Assembly: GCA_944323255.1 (NCBI GenBank)
Contig: CALURU010000022.1
Location: forward strand, 1 to 33,242
Length of the DNA stretch: 33,242 bases
Source of the DNA: Candidatus Gastranaerophilales bacterium
Lineage (GTDB): Bacteria; Cyanobacteriota; Vampirovibrionia; Gastranaerophilales; Gastranaerophilaceae
Reading direction: 5' to 3'
Shown here: positions 1 to 8,719 of the stretch, piece by piece
Layout: each line of letters begins with the position of its first letter
Numbering within the stretch: position 1 is the stretch's first letter
Notes under the pieces: model-generated
Database searches by the model: none
What the model was told of the DNA's origin: nothing
Seen by the model: the letters and a program-made list of their open reading frames with translations, nothing else
Position numbers and translations under genes: made by a program

Positions 1-104
1 ACAAACACACACAACAATATAATAAAAACCGATTTTCTACGCTTTCAGGATGACAATGCGTGCACTTCCCCTCGCCCTTTGAGTATACAATTGCGCAAAG
101 ACCA

Positions 105-165
105 TTCACGCCAAATGTGCCACGTCATTCTGAGTCCAACATCCATTCAGGGACGAAGAATCTCT
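105..165 (-). repeat. Dispersed repeat, copy 1 (inverted relative to copy 2 at 8720-8780)
   Basis: Read on the minus strand, this 61-base segment matches 8720-8780 at 55 of 61 positions by my hand alignment. The shared core includes GACTCAGAATGACGTGGCAC, and all six differences are transitions. A second shared module lies just beyond it at 66-83 (TTCCCCTCGCCCTTTGAG). It resembles the reverse complement of 8788-8805 and a stretch at 33165-33180. No ORF lies inside, so this looks like a non-coding dispersed or MITE-like repeat. The rest of 1-190 shows no gene. Confidence 0.75.
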
Positions 166-190
166 AAAACACTAATTTAACAATTCCCCC

Positions 191-219
191 TTTACTTTTA
201 AGCCTTTTTCTACTAATAT
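191..219 (+). promoter_or_regulatory. Sigma-70-type promoter for the pyrH operon
   Basis: TTTACT at 191-196 is followed by a 17-base spacer and TAATAT at 214-219. Initiation would fall near 226, just before a GAGAGG ribosome-binding site at 229-234 and the pyrH ATG at 241. The call rests on sequence match and placement only. Confidence 0.5.
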
Positions 220-240
220 TAATACAATGAGAGGTTACTA

Positions 241-957
241 ATGGTTACAAAATACAGACGTGTGTTATTAAAAATTAGCGGGGAGGCATTGCTGGGAAAT
301 CAGCAATTTGGTATAGATTATGAGCCTGTGGAGATGATTGCAAACGAAATTAAATCAATTTACGAACAGGGCGCACAGGTTGCAGTTGTTGTTGGGGGCG
401 GTAATATTTTTCGCGGAATGAAAAACAGCGCAAAACTTGGTATGGATCAGGCTTCCGGTGATTATGTAGGAATGCTCGCAACTGTTATGAATGCTGTTGT
501 TTTACAGTGCGCATTAAAGAAAATTAATGTAGAATGCAGAGTTCAAACAGCAATTGCAATGAACCAGATTGCTGAACCTTACGTAAGACATAGAGCCATC
601 AGACACCTCGAAAAGGGCAGAGTGGTAATCTTTGCCGCAGGTACGGGGAATCCGTTCTTTACAACCGATACTGCCGCAGCTTTAAGGGCTTCTGAGATTA
701 ATGCCGAAGCCATGCTTATGGCAAAAAACGGGGTTGACGGGGTTTACAGCGATGATCCAAAAACAAATCCTGAGGCTAAAAAGCTTGACAGAATGTCGTA
801 CGATGACATTATTAAAAACGAACTCAAGATTATGGATACTTCGGCATGTGCTTTATGTAAGCAAAATAAAATACCGATTATTGTGTTTGATTTTAAAGCA
901 AAAGGCAGTTTAGCAAGAATTATGAACGGCGAAGCCGTTGGTACGTATGTAAGTTAA
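241..957 (+). CDS. pyrH: UMP kinase
   Basis: Cytoplasmic uridylate kinase of the amino-acid-kinase fold. It phosphorylates UMP to UDP in pyrimidine nucleotide synthesis. At 238 residues it has the usual length. The N-terminal phosphate-binding motif KISGEAL is at residues 11-17, the glycine-rich GGGNIFRG at 52-59 and the nucleotide-site [10 protein letters not shown] at 141-150. The ATG at 241 is preceded by GAGAGG at a normal distance. It heads a four-gene operon with frr, cdsA and rnc, and pyrH-frr adjacency is widely conserved in bacteria. Expression is likely driven by the promoter at 191-219. Nothing looks abnormal. Confidence 0.97.
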   Translation: MVTKYRRVLLKISGEALLGNQQFGIDYEPVEMIANEIKSIYEQGAQVAVVVGGGNIFRGMKNSAKLGMDQASGDYVGMLATVMNAVVLQCALKKINVECRVQTAIAMNQIAEPYVRHRAIRHLEKGRVVIFAAGTGNPFFTTDTAAALRASEINAEAMLMAKNGVDGVYSDDPKTNPEAKKLDRMSYDDIIKNELKIMDTSACALCKQNKIPIIVFDFKAKGSLARIMNGEAVGTYVS

Positions 958-979
958 TATTTTATAAAAGGAGAAAATT

Positions 980-1546
980 ATGTCAGAAGCTCTTGATGAG
1001 ATGTATTTATTTGGCGAAGAGAAGATGGAAAAGGCTGTAGCCCAGATGAAGAAAGAATTCGCATCTGTTCGTACGGGTCGTGCAAATCCTGCGGTTCTTG
1101 ACAGGGTTATTGTTGAATACTACGGCGCTCCGACTCCAATCAGGCAAATGGCTCAAGTTAGTGTAAGCGAAGGTACTACACTTGTAATTACTCCTTTTGA
1201 TAAAAGCATTATGAAAGAGCTTGAAAAAGCGATTATTAAGGCAGAACTGGGAGTCGCTCCAAACAACGACGGAACTTGCGTCAGATTAAACTTCCCGCCT
1301 TTGACAGAAGAGAGAAGAAAAGAAACTGCGAAAGAAGTTAAAAAATACGGCGAAGATGCAAAGGTTGCAATCAGGAACGTAAGACGTGATATGGTTGATT
1401 CTTTAAAGAAAATTGAAAAAGATGAAAATATGCCTGAAGATGCTGTAAAAGATAATCAGGATAAAATTCAAAAATTAACTGATAAATATGTAGGGATAAT
1501 TGATTCACACGTAGTGGAAAAAGAAAAAGAGGTTATGACAGTATAA
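980..1546 (+). CDS. frr: Ribosome recycling factor
   Basis: RRF acts with EF-G to split post-termination ribosomes. The 188-residue protein has the family's usual length. It shows the characteristic SVRTGRANPAVLDRV segment near residues 30-44 and the C-terminal helix-rich domain with RNVRRDMVDSLKK. A strong AAAAGGAG at 966-973 sets the ATG at 980. Its stop codon overlaps the cdsA start (TAATG), which suggests translational coupling. EF-G, its partner, is encoded separately at 6548-8635. Confidence 0.97.
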   Translation: MSEALDEMYLFGEEKMEKAVAQMKKEFASVRTGRANPAVLDRVIVEYYGAPTPIRQMAQVSVSEGTTLVITPFDKSIMKELEKAIIKAELGVAPNNDGTCVRLNFPPLTEERRKETAKEVKKYGEDAKVAIRNVRRDMVDSLKKIEKDENMPEDAVKDNQDKIQKLTDKYVGIIDSHVVEKEKEVMTV

Positions 1547-2415
1547 TGAAAAATAAAAGGCTGCTGACAGGGCTTATCTTCGGATTTGCTGCTTTGTTTG
1601 CCATATTAGCCGGAGGACTTTATTTGGTGGCTCTGGTGCTTGCAATAGTTATATTGGCTGCAAGAGAGTATACATTTATTTTGAAACATAAAGGTTTTCT
1701 TCCGAGTTTCAAGATAATTATAATTTCGAGTTTAATATTTGCCGCACTGGCGTATTTCAATAGGTTTGACCTTGTTGCGTTAGCGTTTTCCGCTTGTTCC
1801 ATAATGGCATTTATGTCTGTGTTATTCAAGGGTAAACAGCCTTATATTGCTAATGTTGCAACTACTATTCTCGGGTTTGTATACTGCGGATGGTTTCCGC
1901 TTCATCTTTTATTTCTGAGAGATCTTGGCAGTATGCCTTTGTATTCAGGTATCTTAAAATATAACGTAACTTATCAGGGTGCCTGTTATGCTTTATTTTT
2001 ACTTTTTGCAGTAATTTTAACTGATACTTTTTGCTATTACGCCGGTTTGAGATTTGGTAAACATAAATTATCAAGGGTAATCAGCCCCAATAAAACTGTT
2101 GAAGGTTCAATAGGTGGGACTTTGATGTGTATGTTATTCTGTATAATATTTGGTCCGGTTATACAGATTCCGTGGTATCACTGCATAATTATAGGGCTTT
2201 TGATTGCAGGGTTTGCGCAGATTGGTGATTTGTGCGAATCTATGATAAAGCGTGATGCCGGGGTTAAGGATTCCAGCAATATGCTTCCGGGACACGGCGG
2301 ATTCTTAGATAGAACTGACAGTTATATTTTGACCATTCCTGTTTTGCATTATTATTTATATTTCTTTGTGGTAAATAACTTTTTTGATTTATTCAGGGGA
2401 ATATTTCCATGCTAG
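1546..2415 (+). CDS. cdsA: Phosphatidate cytidylyltransferase (CDP-diacylglycerol synthase)
   Basis: Integral membrane enzyme that makes CDP-diacylglycerol from CTP and phosphatidic acid, the branch point for phospholipid synthesis. It has 289 residues and multiple hydrophobic helices. The C-terminal CTP_transf_1 signature runs from about Ser232 to Asp258: S-x-x-K-R, then K-D, then PGHGG and DRTD. It starts on the A of the frr stop codon and its end overlaps rnc by 7 bases. In many bacteria uppS sits between frr and cdsA; it is absent here. Confidence 0.95.
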   Translation: MKNKRLLTGLIFGFAALFAILAGGLYLVALVLAIVILAAREYTFILKHKGFLPSFKIIIISSLIFAALAYFNRFDLVALAFSACSIMAFMSVLFKGKQPYIANVATTILGFVYCGWFPLHLLFLRDLGSMPLYSGILKYNVTYQGACYALFLLFAVILTDTFCYYAGLRFGKHKLSRVISPNKTVEGSIGGTLMCMLFCIIFGPVIQIPWYHCIIIGLLIAGFAQIGDLCESMIKRDAGVKDSSNMLPGHGGFLDRTDSYILTIPVLHYYLYFFVVNNFFDLFRGIFPC

Positions 2416-3086
2416 AAGAAATTTTCGGTGAAAAGAATGAGTTGGTGAAATTAGCGCTGACTCATCCTTCTTATACGAGCGAAAATGAGTTGAATCCGCT
2501 TGAGAATTATGAACGTCTGGAATTTTTCGGCGATTCTGTTTTGAAGCTTTTTACTTCAAAGCTCTTGTACGAAACTTATCCGGAATCACCGGAGGGCGAG
2601 CTCTCAAAAATTCGTTCAATTCTTGTATCTGATGCAATACTTGCTCAAATTGCGATAAAAATCGGGATTGATAAAGAGATTATTCTCGGACCGAGTGAGG
2701 AAAAACAGGGCGGAAGAAGACGTGAATCGAATCTGGCTTGTGCGATGGAAGCGGTTCTAGGTGCTTATTATTTAAGCGGAAAAGAAGAGAAGATAGAGAA
2801 GTTTATCAAAGATTATGTAATGGTTTTTGCAGACGATGTCGGCAAGCACTTTGTGAAATATAATGCAAAAGATATTCTCCAGCAGTATACTCAAGGTGTG
2901 GATAAAACGCTCCCTGTCTATAGAACTGTAGGAACTAAAGGTCCGGCACATAAGCCGGTTTTTGAAGTCGAGGTTGAATGGCAGGGAAATATTATTGCAA
3001 GGGCGGAAGGCAAGACAAAGAAAGAGGCGCAGCAAAATTGTGCCTTTGAGGCTTGTAAAAAGCTTGGGGTATTAGAAGAAGAGTAA
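2409..3086 (+). CDS. rnc: Ribonuclease III
   Basis: Double-strand-specific endoribonuclease for rRNA and mRNA processing, 225 residues. The RNase III domain has the signature NYERLEFFGDSVL at 33-45, giving catalytic Glu38 and Asp42, and Glu114 in the second acidic motif. A double-stranded-RNA-binding domain covers about residues 152-222 (GPAHKPVFEVEV and the terminal KKEAQQNCAFEACKKLG helix). The position normally Asp in the second motif (E. coli Asp114, in LADxxEA) is Cys111 here (LACAMEA). The start overlaps the cdsA end by 7 bases. No clear terminator follows. Confidence 0.94.
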   Translation: MLEEIFGEKNELVKLALTHPSYTSENELNPLENYERLEFFGDSVLKLFTSKLLYETYPESPEGELSKIRSILVSDAILAQIAIKIGIDKEIILGPSEEKQGGRRRESNLACAMEAVLGAYYLSGKEEKIEKFIKDYVMVFADDVGKHFVKYNAKDILQQYTQGVDKTLPVYRTVGTKGPAHKPVFEVEVEWQGNIIARAEGKTKKEAQQNCAFEACKKLGVLEEE

Positions 3087-3160
3087 ATTTTCCACCAAAC
3101 GCATGATACAAAATAACGTTTGTCTTAATATAATATAAGTGTGTATTGAAAGAGGATTTG

Positions 3161-3490
3161 ATGAACAGACGTTGGTATGATTCAAATGAGCATACAGAGA
3201 GGGCTCTTGATATATTAAAGAATATGGATGAAGAAAGACGCCGTGCGCTTTCCCGTGATTTGACTGCGGTTGTCCGCCAGATTAAAGAAATGCACGAGGA
3301 AGAAGACGATGAAGAACAGGAAGTAAGTATCGGTATCGACAGAGTTCTAGGGCTTTACAAAATTTCCAATTCCAGAAGATGGTATGACAAAGTAAGTTTA
3401 TTGTCTTATGCAATGAAAACAATGTCTACGCTTCCGAAAGAAGATTTTTACAATATTATGGAAGGTATTTCAACTTCATTGTCTGCGTAA
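3161..3490 (+). CDS. Small acidic helical protein of unknown function
   Basis: A 109-residue cytoplasmic-type protein that I do not recognise. I chose ATG 3161 because AGAGGA at 3151-3156 sits 4 bases upstream; an in-frame TTG at 3146 would add five residues. It carries two RRWYD motifs, near residues 4-8 and 73-77, an Arg-rich helix (DEERRRALSRDLTAVV) and an acidic run (HEEEDDEEQEV). There is no signal peptide or membrane segment. It follows rnc in the same direction and may be co-transcribed or use the AT-rich stretch at 3125-3140. Codon use resembles its neighbours, so I regard it as a real gene. Confidence 0.75.
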   Translation: MNRRWYDSNEHTERALDILKNMDEERRRALSRDLTAVVRQIKEMHEEEDDEEQEVSIGIDRVLGLYKISNSRRWYDKVSLLSYAMKTMSTLPKEDFYNIMEGISTSLSA

Positions 3491-3493
3491 CTG

Positions 3494-3607
3494 GTGAATA
3501 GTGAGTAGAAGTAAAAAGAGTTTTTCGTGAAGAGTGAAGTGTGAGGGGTGAAGGGAGCGTTAAAACCGTTTTGGCGAACCCTTCCCTATTCACTACTCAC
3601 TATTCAC
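3494..3607. repeat. Palindromic intergenic element with 15-bp perfect inverted ends
   Basis: GTGAATAGTGAGTAG at 3494-3508 is exactly reverse-complemented at 3593-3607. Between them lie further variants of the same 7-base theme (GTGAAGA, GTGAAGT, GGGTGAAGGGA) and AAAACCGTTTT. The transcript could fold into a long hairpin between the small gene and tpiA. No protein is encoded. It resembles a REP- or MITE-like element. Confidence 0.65.
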
Positions 3608-3689
3608 AAACTTACACAGGGCAACAAATATTGATTTTTACTCCTGTTTATTCTAAACTTCAAGTGTTAGAAAAAGAAGGAGACGGATT

Positions 3690-4484
3690 ATGTCAAGAAA
3701 ACCAATTATTGCAGGAAACTGGAAAATGAATTTACTTCAGGACGAAGCAAAAACTTTGTTTGAAGGTATTGAAAAGTTTACAAAAGATTTTACGGCGCCT
3801 CAATTGCCTACAATTGTTATAGCACCTGTATTTACTTCATTAAATGTTGTTCATACCGTAAGATGTAACTGCGGATGCGGCGGGGATAAAATTGCTATTG
3901 CCGCTCAAAACTGTCACTGGGAAAAATCAGGCGCTTATACCGGCGAAGTTTCTGTTGAAATGCTTAAAGATGCCGGCTGTTCTTATGTAATCATCGGTCA
4001 CAGTGAGAGAAGACAGTATTTCTCTGAAACAGACGAAATGATTAACAAAAAAGCTAAAGCAATCTTAGCAGGCGGTTTGATTCCTATTATCTGCTGCGGT
4101 GAAACTCTTGAACAGAGAGAATCCGGTGTAACTGACCAGCACATTGCAACTCAAATTCGTGCAGCATTAAACGGTTTAAGCGAAGAAGAAGTCGCAAAAT
4201 CAGTTATCGCTTATGAACCTATCTGGGCTATCGGAACAGGTAAAACTTGCGACAGCAAAGAAGCTAACAGAGTAATTGCAATGATAAGAAACGTTGTTAA
4301 AGAAGTTTCTTCCGCTTCTGCAGCTGATTCAATCAGAATCCTCTACGGCGGTTCTGTAAAACCAAATACTATCGAAGAGCAAATGTCTCAATCTGATATC
4401 GACGGCGCTTTAGTCGGCGGCGCAAGCTTGAAGGCAGAAAGCTTCAACGAAATTATTGCTAACACAATGAAAGTTAGTGTGTAA
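3690..4484 (+). CDS. tpiA: Triosephosphate isomerase
   Basis: Glycolytic enzyme interconverting dihydroxyacetone phosphate and glyceraldehyde 3-phosphate. It has 264 residues, slightly longer than the usual 250. Active-site residues are visible: Asn10 and Lys12 (GNWKMN), His104 (IIGHSERR), Glu176 (AYEPIWAIGTGKT) and the phosphate-binding LYGGSVKP. An insertion near residues 58-66 contains CNCGCGG, which is not typical of the family. The ATG follows an AGAAGGAGA ribosome-binding site. The gene ends at a strong bidirectional terminator. Its glycolytic partner pgk is at 25462-26658, not adjacent. Confidence 0.97.
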   Translation: MSRKPIIAGNWKMNLLQDEAKTLFEGIEKFTKDFTAPQLPTIVIAPVFTSLNVVHTVRCNCGCGGDKIAIAAQNCHWEKSGAYTGEVSVEMLKDAGCSYVIIGHSERRQYFSETDEMINKKAKAILAGGLIPIICCGETLEQRESGVTDQHIATQIRAALNGLSEEEVAKSVIAYEPIWAIGTGKTCDSKEANRVIAMIRNVVKEVSSASAADSIRILYGGSVKPNTIEEQMSQSDIDGALVGGASLKAESFNEIIANTMKVSV

Positions 4485-4507
4485 ATCAAATTTTTGTGAT
4501 CAATAAT

Positions 4508-4539
4508 AAAAGGCGGTTTTTACATAAAAACCGCCTTTT
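4508..4539. terminator. Bidirectional intrinsic terminator between tpiA and the EF-hand gene
   Basis: AAAAGGCGGTTTTTA at 4508-4522 pairs perfectly with TAAAAACCGCCTTTT at 4525-4539, giving T-runs after the GC core on both strands. It serves the converging tpiA (+) and the gene at 4544-6337 (-). Confidence 0.9.
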
Positions 4540-4543
4540 TGAT

Positions 4544-6337
4544 TTATTTTTTAACCCATTCGGTATAATTTGTTTGGAATTCTGTCAGGAAAGTTTCGAT
4601 TAATTTATCAGTATTAATGCTTACTTTGCTTAGAAATCCAGTGCGTTCAGTTGAAATACCTGCTTCAGATGCATTAATCATTGCATTATTAAATATTGCG
4701 TTAAAGTCCTCAAAGTCAAATTCTTTATTATTTGCTTTGCACATAGCTTGTGCTTTTTCAAGCAGCTGCGGTTTTAATCTTGTACACATTTCCTGTGCAT
4801 TGTCTTTAGCTTTTTCTATTGCTTTTGTTTTACCACCTCTGCTAATCGTATTAATCGGGCTTTCATTACCGTTTTCGTCTATGTTTATTGCCGAATAGTC
4901 AATATCCTGAATGTCAAAGTCTTTATCGGAAGCATTCATTTCATTAATAGATTTTGCTATGTTTGTATTAAACCTTGTAATAAATTCATCAATACATTCT
5001 TTAGTACCGACAGTTTTTATTTTAAAAGGAGTAGGAAGTCCAGGATGACCTAAAATATCTGAGTTTATTACATCTTCAATACTTTGATTATATACATTTT
5101 CAAATATAGCTGCAATCTGTTCGTACGGAACACCTTTTTCTTCCGATAATTCTTTTACCTGTGCTTCCATTTGGGATTTAAGATTGTCATTATTAAGAAC
5201 TTCTCTTATTTGTTCCTGAACTTTGTTTTCTTTCCCTATAATCTTTTTGTTATCTGCATATCCCTCTATTTTAGAATAATCAATAGTCAGGGCATCAACT
5301 TGATAATCAGAACCTTTAGTTTGTGAAATATCTTGTTTGTCAGACTGCGGTGTATCATTTTGGGCTTCAGAAATTAGTGAATTTTTTAATGTTTCGGTAT
5401 TTAGAGAGGCTATAACCTCTTCTATCGCTTCATTTAGTTCGTCGCCATCCTGAAATTTATTTAACGCAGAAGTAATAGCAGCTTCAGTTTTAATATTGAT
5501 TCCGGCAAGTTTCATAGTTACTCCAGCTTTAAGTGCGGATTGTAAGAATTCTTTCGCAAATTCTTTTAATTGTTTTAAGTCATTGCCGTTGTCAATCATT
5601 GCGCCTAATGAATCTACTCCGGCACGGAATGTCTCAACAGCACCGGAAAGCTTTTCTGCATCGGATTTGTTCATATATTCTTCCAAATGTGCTAATAAAT
5701 CTGCTTCCAGATTAGTACCTTTGTAATCTTTTATAAACCTATCCGCTTCTGCTTCTAATTCTGTTGCTATTTTTTTAGCTGCGGTTTTTGAGACAGACTC
5801 TCCCGGAACTACTGTTCCGTCCGGTTGTTCAATATTTTCGGGTGTTACCAGCTTTTCGTATATGATATCAAGTACTTTTGATTTTATTGTATCAGAATCT
5901 CCGGCAAGTATTTCCGATTTTAGTTCTTCATATTTTTGGGTTAATTCTGTTTCAAAGTCTGCTGCCATATTGGAAAGTTCACCTTCGTAGTTAGCAGCAA
6001 ATTCTTCCAAATATTCTTTTAGTTCAGTTGTGATGCGGCTTATATATTCACTTTTTCCAGAAAAGTCTTTGCTGATATCACCGGCTAATTCATTTATCAG
6101 ATTCTGCATAACTGTTTTTTGATTTAATATTTCAAATGCGTGTTCTGAAATTGTTTTAGGCTCGTCTAAGTTTTTAAAAAGTGGCTCGAAAGAATCTGTT
6201 CCGGTTGTTTGAAGCGCTTCACTGTATTCTTCCTGTGATATAACACCATCGTTATTTTTGTCGACCTCTGCAAATGAGAGTTTTTTCCCATTTATTATAA
6301 AATTTCCGAATTGATTCATTCCGCTAATTTCACTCAT
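4544..6337 (-). CDS. EF-hand protein with long coiled-coil body, function unknown
   Basis: A 597-residue protein with one clear canonical EF-hand loop at residues 26-37 (D26-x-N28-x-D30-G ... E37), so calcium binding is likely. The remainder is almost wholly helical, charged and coiled-coil-like (for example ELTQKYEELKSEI). There is a low-complexity linker near residue 335 (DTPQSDKQDISQ). No signal peptide or membrane segment is seen, so it is either cytoplasmic or exported by a signal-less route. GGAAAGGA lies just upstream of the ATG. It is monocistronic, divergent from fusA and convergent with tpiA. The family is not recognised beyond the EF-hand. Confidence 0.85.
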   Translation of the reverse strand: MSEISGMNQFGNFIINGKKLSFAEVDKNNDGVISQEEYSEALQTTGTDSFEPLFKNLDEPKTISEHAFEILNQKTVMQNLINELAGDISKDFSGKSEYISRITTELKEYLEEFAANYEGELSNMAADFETELTQKYEELKSEILAGDSDTIKSKVLDIIYEKLVTPENIEQPDGTVVPGESVSKTAAKKIATELEAEADRFIKDYKGTNLEADLLAHLEEYMNKSDAEKLSGAVETFRAGVDSLGAMIDNGNDLKQLKEFAKEFLQSALKAGVTMKLAGINIKTEAAITSALNKFQDGDELNEAIEEVIASLNTETLKNSLISEAQNDTPQSDKQDISQTKGSDYQVDALTIDYSKIEGYADNKKIIGKENKVQEQIREVLNNDNLKSQMEAQVKELSEEKGVPYEQIAAIFENVYNQSIEDVINSDILGHPGLPTPFKIKTVGTKECIDEFITRFNTNIAKSINEMNASDKDFDIQDIDYSAINIDENGNESPINTISRGGKTKAIEKAKDNAQEMCTRLKPQLLEKAQAMCKANNKEFDFEDFNAIFNNAMINASEAGISTERTGFLSKVSINTDKLIETFLTEFQTNYTEWVKK

Positions 6338-6431
6338 AAAAATTCCTTTCCAATTTAGTTATACAATATCTTTTAACGGCAAAATTTTAAAAATCTTTAG
6401 AGAAATATAATATAATGTTACAAAAGTTTAC

Positions 6432-6457
6432 AAAGCTTTGTTTGCAAAGCTTTTTTT
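6432..6457 (+). promoter_or_regulatory. Hairpin with U-run in the fusA leader
   Basis: AAAGCTTTG at 6432-6440, loop TTTG, then CAAAGCTTT at 6445-6453 and a T-run to 6457. The structure looks like an intrinsic terminator on the plus strand, yet no plus-strand gene lies upstream. It sits 90 bases before fusA and below an AT-rich TATAAT at 6411-6416. It could be an attenuator in the fusA leader or a stop for stray transcription. Confidence 0.45.
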
Positions 6458-6547
6458 ACTTGTTTAAGAAGTTTGTTTATGTGACAATGTGTTTAACTGG
6501 TAAGAACAGTAAATCGTAGTAGTAAGAATATAAAGGAAACTAAGAAA

Positions 6548-8635
6548 ATGGCTAGAAAAACTCCATTAGAAAAGATCAGAAATATTGGTATTGCTGCTCA
6601 CATTGATGCCGGCAAAACCACTACAACTGAACGTATCCTGTTTTATACAGGTAAGACACATAAAATTGGTGAAGTCCACGATGGTGCTGCAGTAACCGAC
6701 TTTATGGAACAAGAAAGAGAAAGAGGTATTACTATTCAATCTGCAGCTGTAACAGCAGAATGGAAAGGACATCAGATTAATATTATCGACACACCTGGTC
6801 ACGTTGATTTCACTATTGAAGTTGAACGTTCACTACGTGTATTAGATGGTGTTGTTGCAGTATTCTGTGCGGTAGGCGGTGTTCAGTCTCAGTCTGAAAC
6901 TGTCTGGAGACAGGCTAACAGATACGAAGTACCTAGAATGGTTTTTGTTAATAAAATGGATAGAACAGGTGCTGATTTCTACAGAGTAGTTGATCAGATT
7001 AAAACAAGATTAGGTGCAAATGCTGTTCCTATTCAGCTTCCTATCGGTGCAGAAGATAAGTTTACAGGCTTAATTGATCTTATGACAATGAAGGCTGAAA
7101 TTTATACAAACGATTTGGGTACAGATATCAGAGAAGAAGATATTCCTGCCGATATGGCTGACAAAGCAAAAGAATACAGAGATGCAATGGTTGAAGCTAT
7201 TGCAGGTGAAGATGATGCTTTAATGGAAAAATTCTTTGAAGATCCTGATTCTATTACTATAGAAGAATTAAAAGCAGGTTTAAGAAAAGCTGTTTGCGAT
7301 AACAAAATTGTTCCTGTATGCTGCGGTACTGCATTTAAAAACAAAGGTGTTCAGCTGCTTCTTAACAATGTAGTTGATTATATGCCATCACCGGTTGATG
7401 TTAAAGCTATTGAAGGTGAATTGGAAGATGGTACAAAAACTGAAAGACACTCTTCTGATACAGAACCGTTTGCAGCTCTTGCATTCAAAGTTATGACAGA
7501 TCCATTTGTAGGTCGTTTAACCTTCTTGAGAGTTTATTCAGGCGTAATCACTTCAGGTTCTTACGTTCTTAACGCAACTAACGGTAAGAAAGAACGTATT
7601 TCAAGATTGGTTCGTATGTACGCTGATCAGAGACTTGAAGAAAATGAAGTTTACGCAGGTGACATTTGTGCTGCTGTAGGTTTGAAAGATACTACAACAG
7701 GTGATACACTTTGCGATGAAAAAGCTCCGATTATTTTGGAGAGAATGACATTCCCTGAACCTGTTATTTCTGTTGCAATTGAGCCTAAGACAAAGGCTGA
7801 CCAGGATAAGATGGGTATTGCTCTTCAGAAACTTGCTGAAGAAGATCCTTCATTCAGAGTTAAATCTGATACAGAAACCGGTCAGACAATTATTTCAGGT
7901 ATGGGCGAACTTCACCTTGATATTATCGTAGACAGAATGCTTAGAGAATTCAAAGTTGAAGCAAACATCGGTAAACCACAGGTTGCTTACAGAGAAACTA
8001 TCAGAGGTACTGCCGATCAGGATTCTAAGTTCGTTCGTCAGTCAGGTGGTAAAGGTCAATATGGACACGTTAAAATCAAGATTTCTCCGGCTGAAGAAAA
8101 TGCAGGATTTGTATTTGAAAACAAAATTGTTGGTGGTGCTATTCCTAAGGAATACATTGAGCCGGCAAGAAAAGGTATGGAAGAAGCTCTTGAAGGCGGT
8201 ATCTTAGCAGGATATCCTATGATTGACGTTAAGGTTGAACTTTATGACGGTTCTTACCACGAAGTTGACTCTTCTGAAATGGCGTTCAAAATTGCAGGTT
8301 CTATGGCAATCAAAGACGGTGCTAAAAAGGCACAGCCTTGCATATTAGAGCCTATGATGAAGGTTGAAATTGAAATTCCTGATGAATTTACAGGTACAAT
8401 CATCGGTGATATTTCAAGAAGAAGAGGTCGTGTTGAAGGTCAGGAACCTCAAGGCAACACCGGTAACGTTATCGTAAGAGCAGTTGTACCTCTTGCTAAC
8501 ATGTTTGGTTACGCAACTGACTTGAGATCAAATACTCAAGGTCGTGGTACATTCTCTATGGAATTCCAGAAATACGAACAAGTTCCGGCTAATATTGAAA
8601 AAGAAATTATTGAAAAAGCCGGAGCCGGTAAGTAA
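6548..8635 (+). CDS. fusA: Elongation factor G
   Basis: Translational GTPase for ribosomal translocation, also the partner of RRF in recycling. It has 695 residues, full length. GTP-binding motifs are AHIDAGKT at 17-24, RGITI at 59-63, DTPGHVDF at 81-88 and NKMD at 135-138; the conserved GQYGHV of domain IV is present. An AAAGGAAAC ribosome-binding site precedes ATG 6548. The gene stands alone between an EF-hand gene and a repeat. It is not in the usual rpsL-rpsG-fusA-tuf cluster, so it may be a relocated str-operon gene or a second copy. The sequence is close to the canonical EF-G type, and all key residues are present. Confidence 0.97.
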   Translation: MARKTPLEKIRNIGIAAHIDAGKTTTTERILFYTGKTHKIGEVHDGAAVTDFMEQERERGITIQSAAVTAEWKGHQINIIDTPGHVDFTIEVERSLRVLDGVVAVFCAVGGVQSQSETVWRQANRYEVPRMVFVNKMDRTGADFYRVVDQIKTRLGANAVPIQLPIGAEDKFTGLIDLMTMKAEIYTNDLGTDIREEDIPADMADKAKEYRDAMVEAIAGEDDALMEKFFEDPDSITIEELKAGLRKAVCDNKIVPVCCGTAFKNKGVQLLLNNVVDYMPSPVDVKAIEGELEDGTKTERHSSDTEPFAALAFKVMTDPFVGRLTFLRVYSGVITSGSYVLNATNGKKERISRLVRMYADQRLEENEVYAGDICAAVGLKDTTTGDTLCDEKAPIILERMTFPEPVISVAIEPKTKADQDKMGIALQKLAEEDPSFRVKSDTETGQTIISGMGELHLDIIVDRMLREFKVEANIGKPQVAYRETIRGTADQDSKFVRQSGGKGQYGHVKIKISPAEENAGFVFENKIVGGAIPKEYIEPARKGMEEALEGGILAGYPMIDVKVELYDGSYHEVDSSEMAFKIAGSMAIKDGAKKAQPCILEPMMKVEIEIPDEFTGTIIGDISRRRGRVEGQEPQGNTGNVIVRAVVPLANMFGYATDLRSNTQGRGTFSMEFQKYEQVPANIEKEIIEKAGAGK

Positions 8636-8653
8636 TAATTTAAAAATTATAAT

Positions 8654-8690
8654 AAAGCTGGCGGAGGAAATTTCCTCCGCCAGCTTTTTA
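8654..8690 (+). terminator. Intrinsic terminator of fusA
   Basis: AAAGCTGGCGGAGGAAA at 8654-8670 is directly followed by its perfect reverse complement at 8671-8687 and a run of T. This 17-bp palindrome is a very strong terminator and would also work for leftward transcription. Confidence 0.93.
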
Positions 8691-8719
8691 TTGCCAGGCG
8701 TCATATGTAAGACTGATAA

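Noticed and set aside
701..913. Plus-strand 70-codon ORF inside pyrH
   Set aside because: It is an out-of-frame shadow of a clearly functional gene.
4617..4898. Plus-strand 93-codon ORF opposite the EF-hand gene
   Set aside because: It is antisense to a longer ORF with better codon use and a ribosome-binding site; the hydrophobic, Ser/Leu-rich translation is typical of reverse-strand artefacts.
6411..6416. TATAAT as a firm promoter for fusA
   Set aside because: No acceptable -35 hexamer lies 16-18 bases upstream, so I did not list it as a feature.
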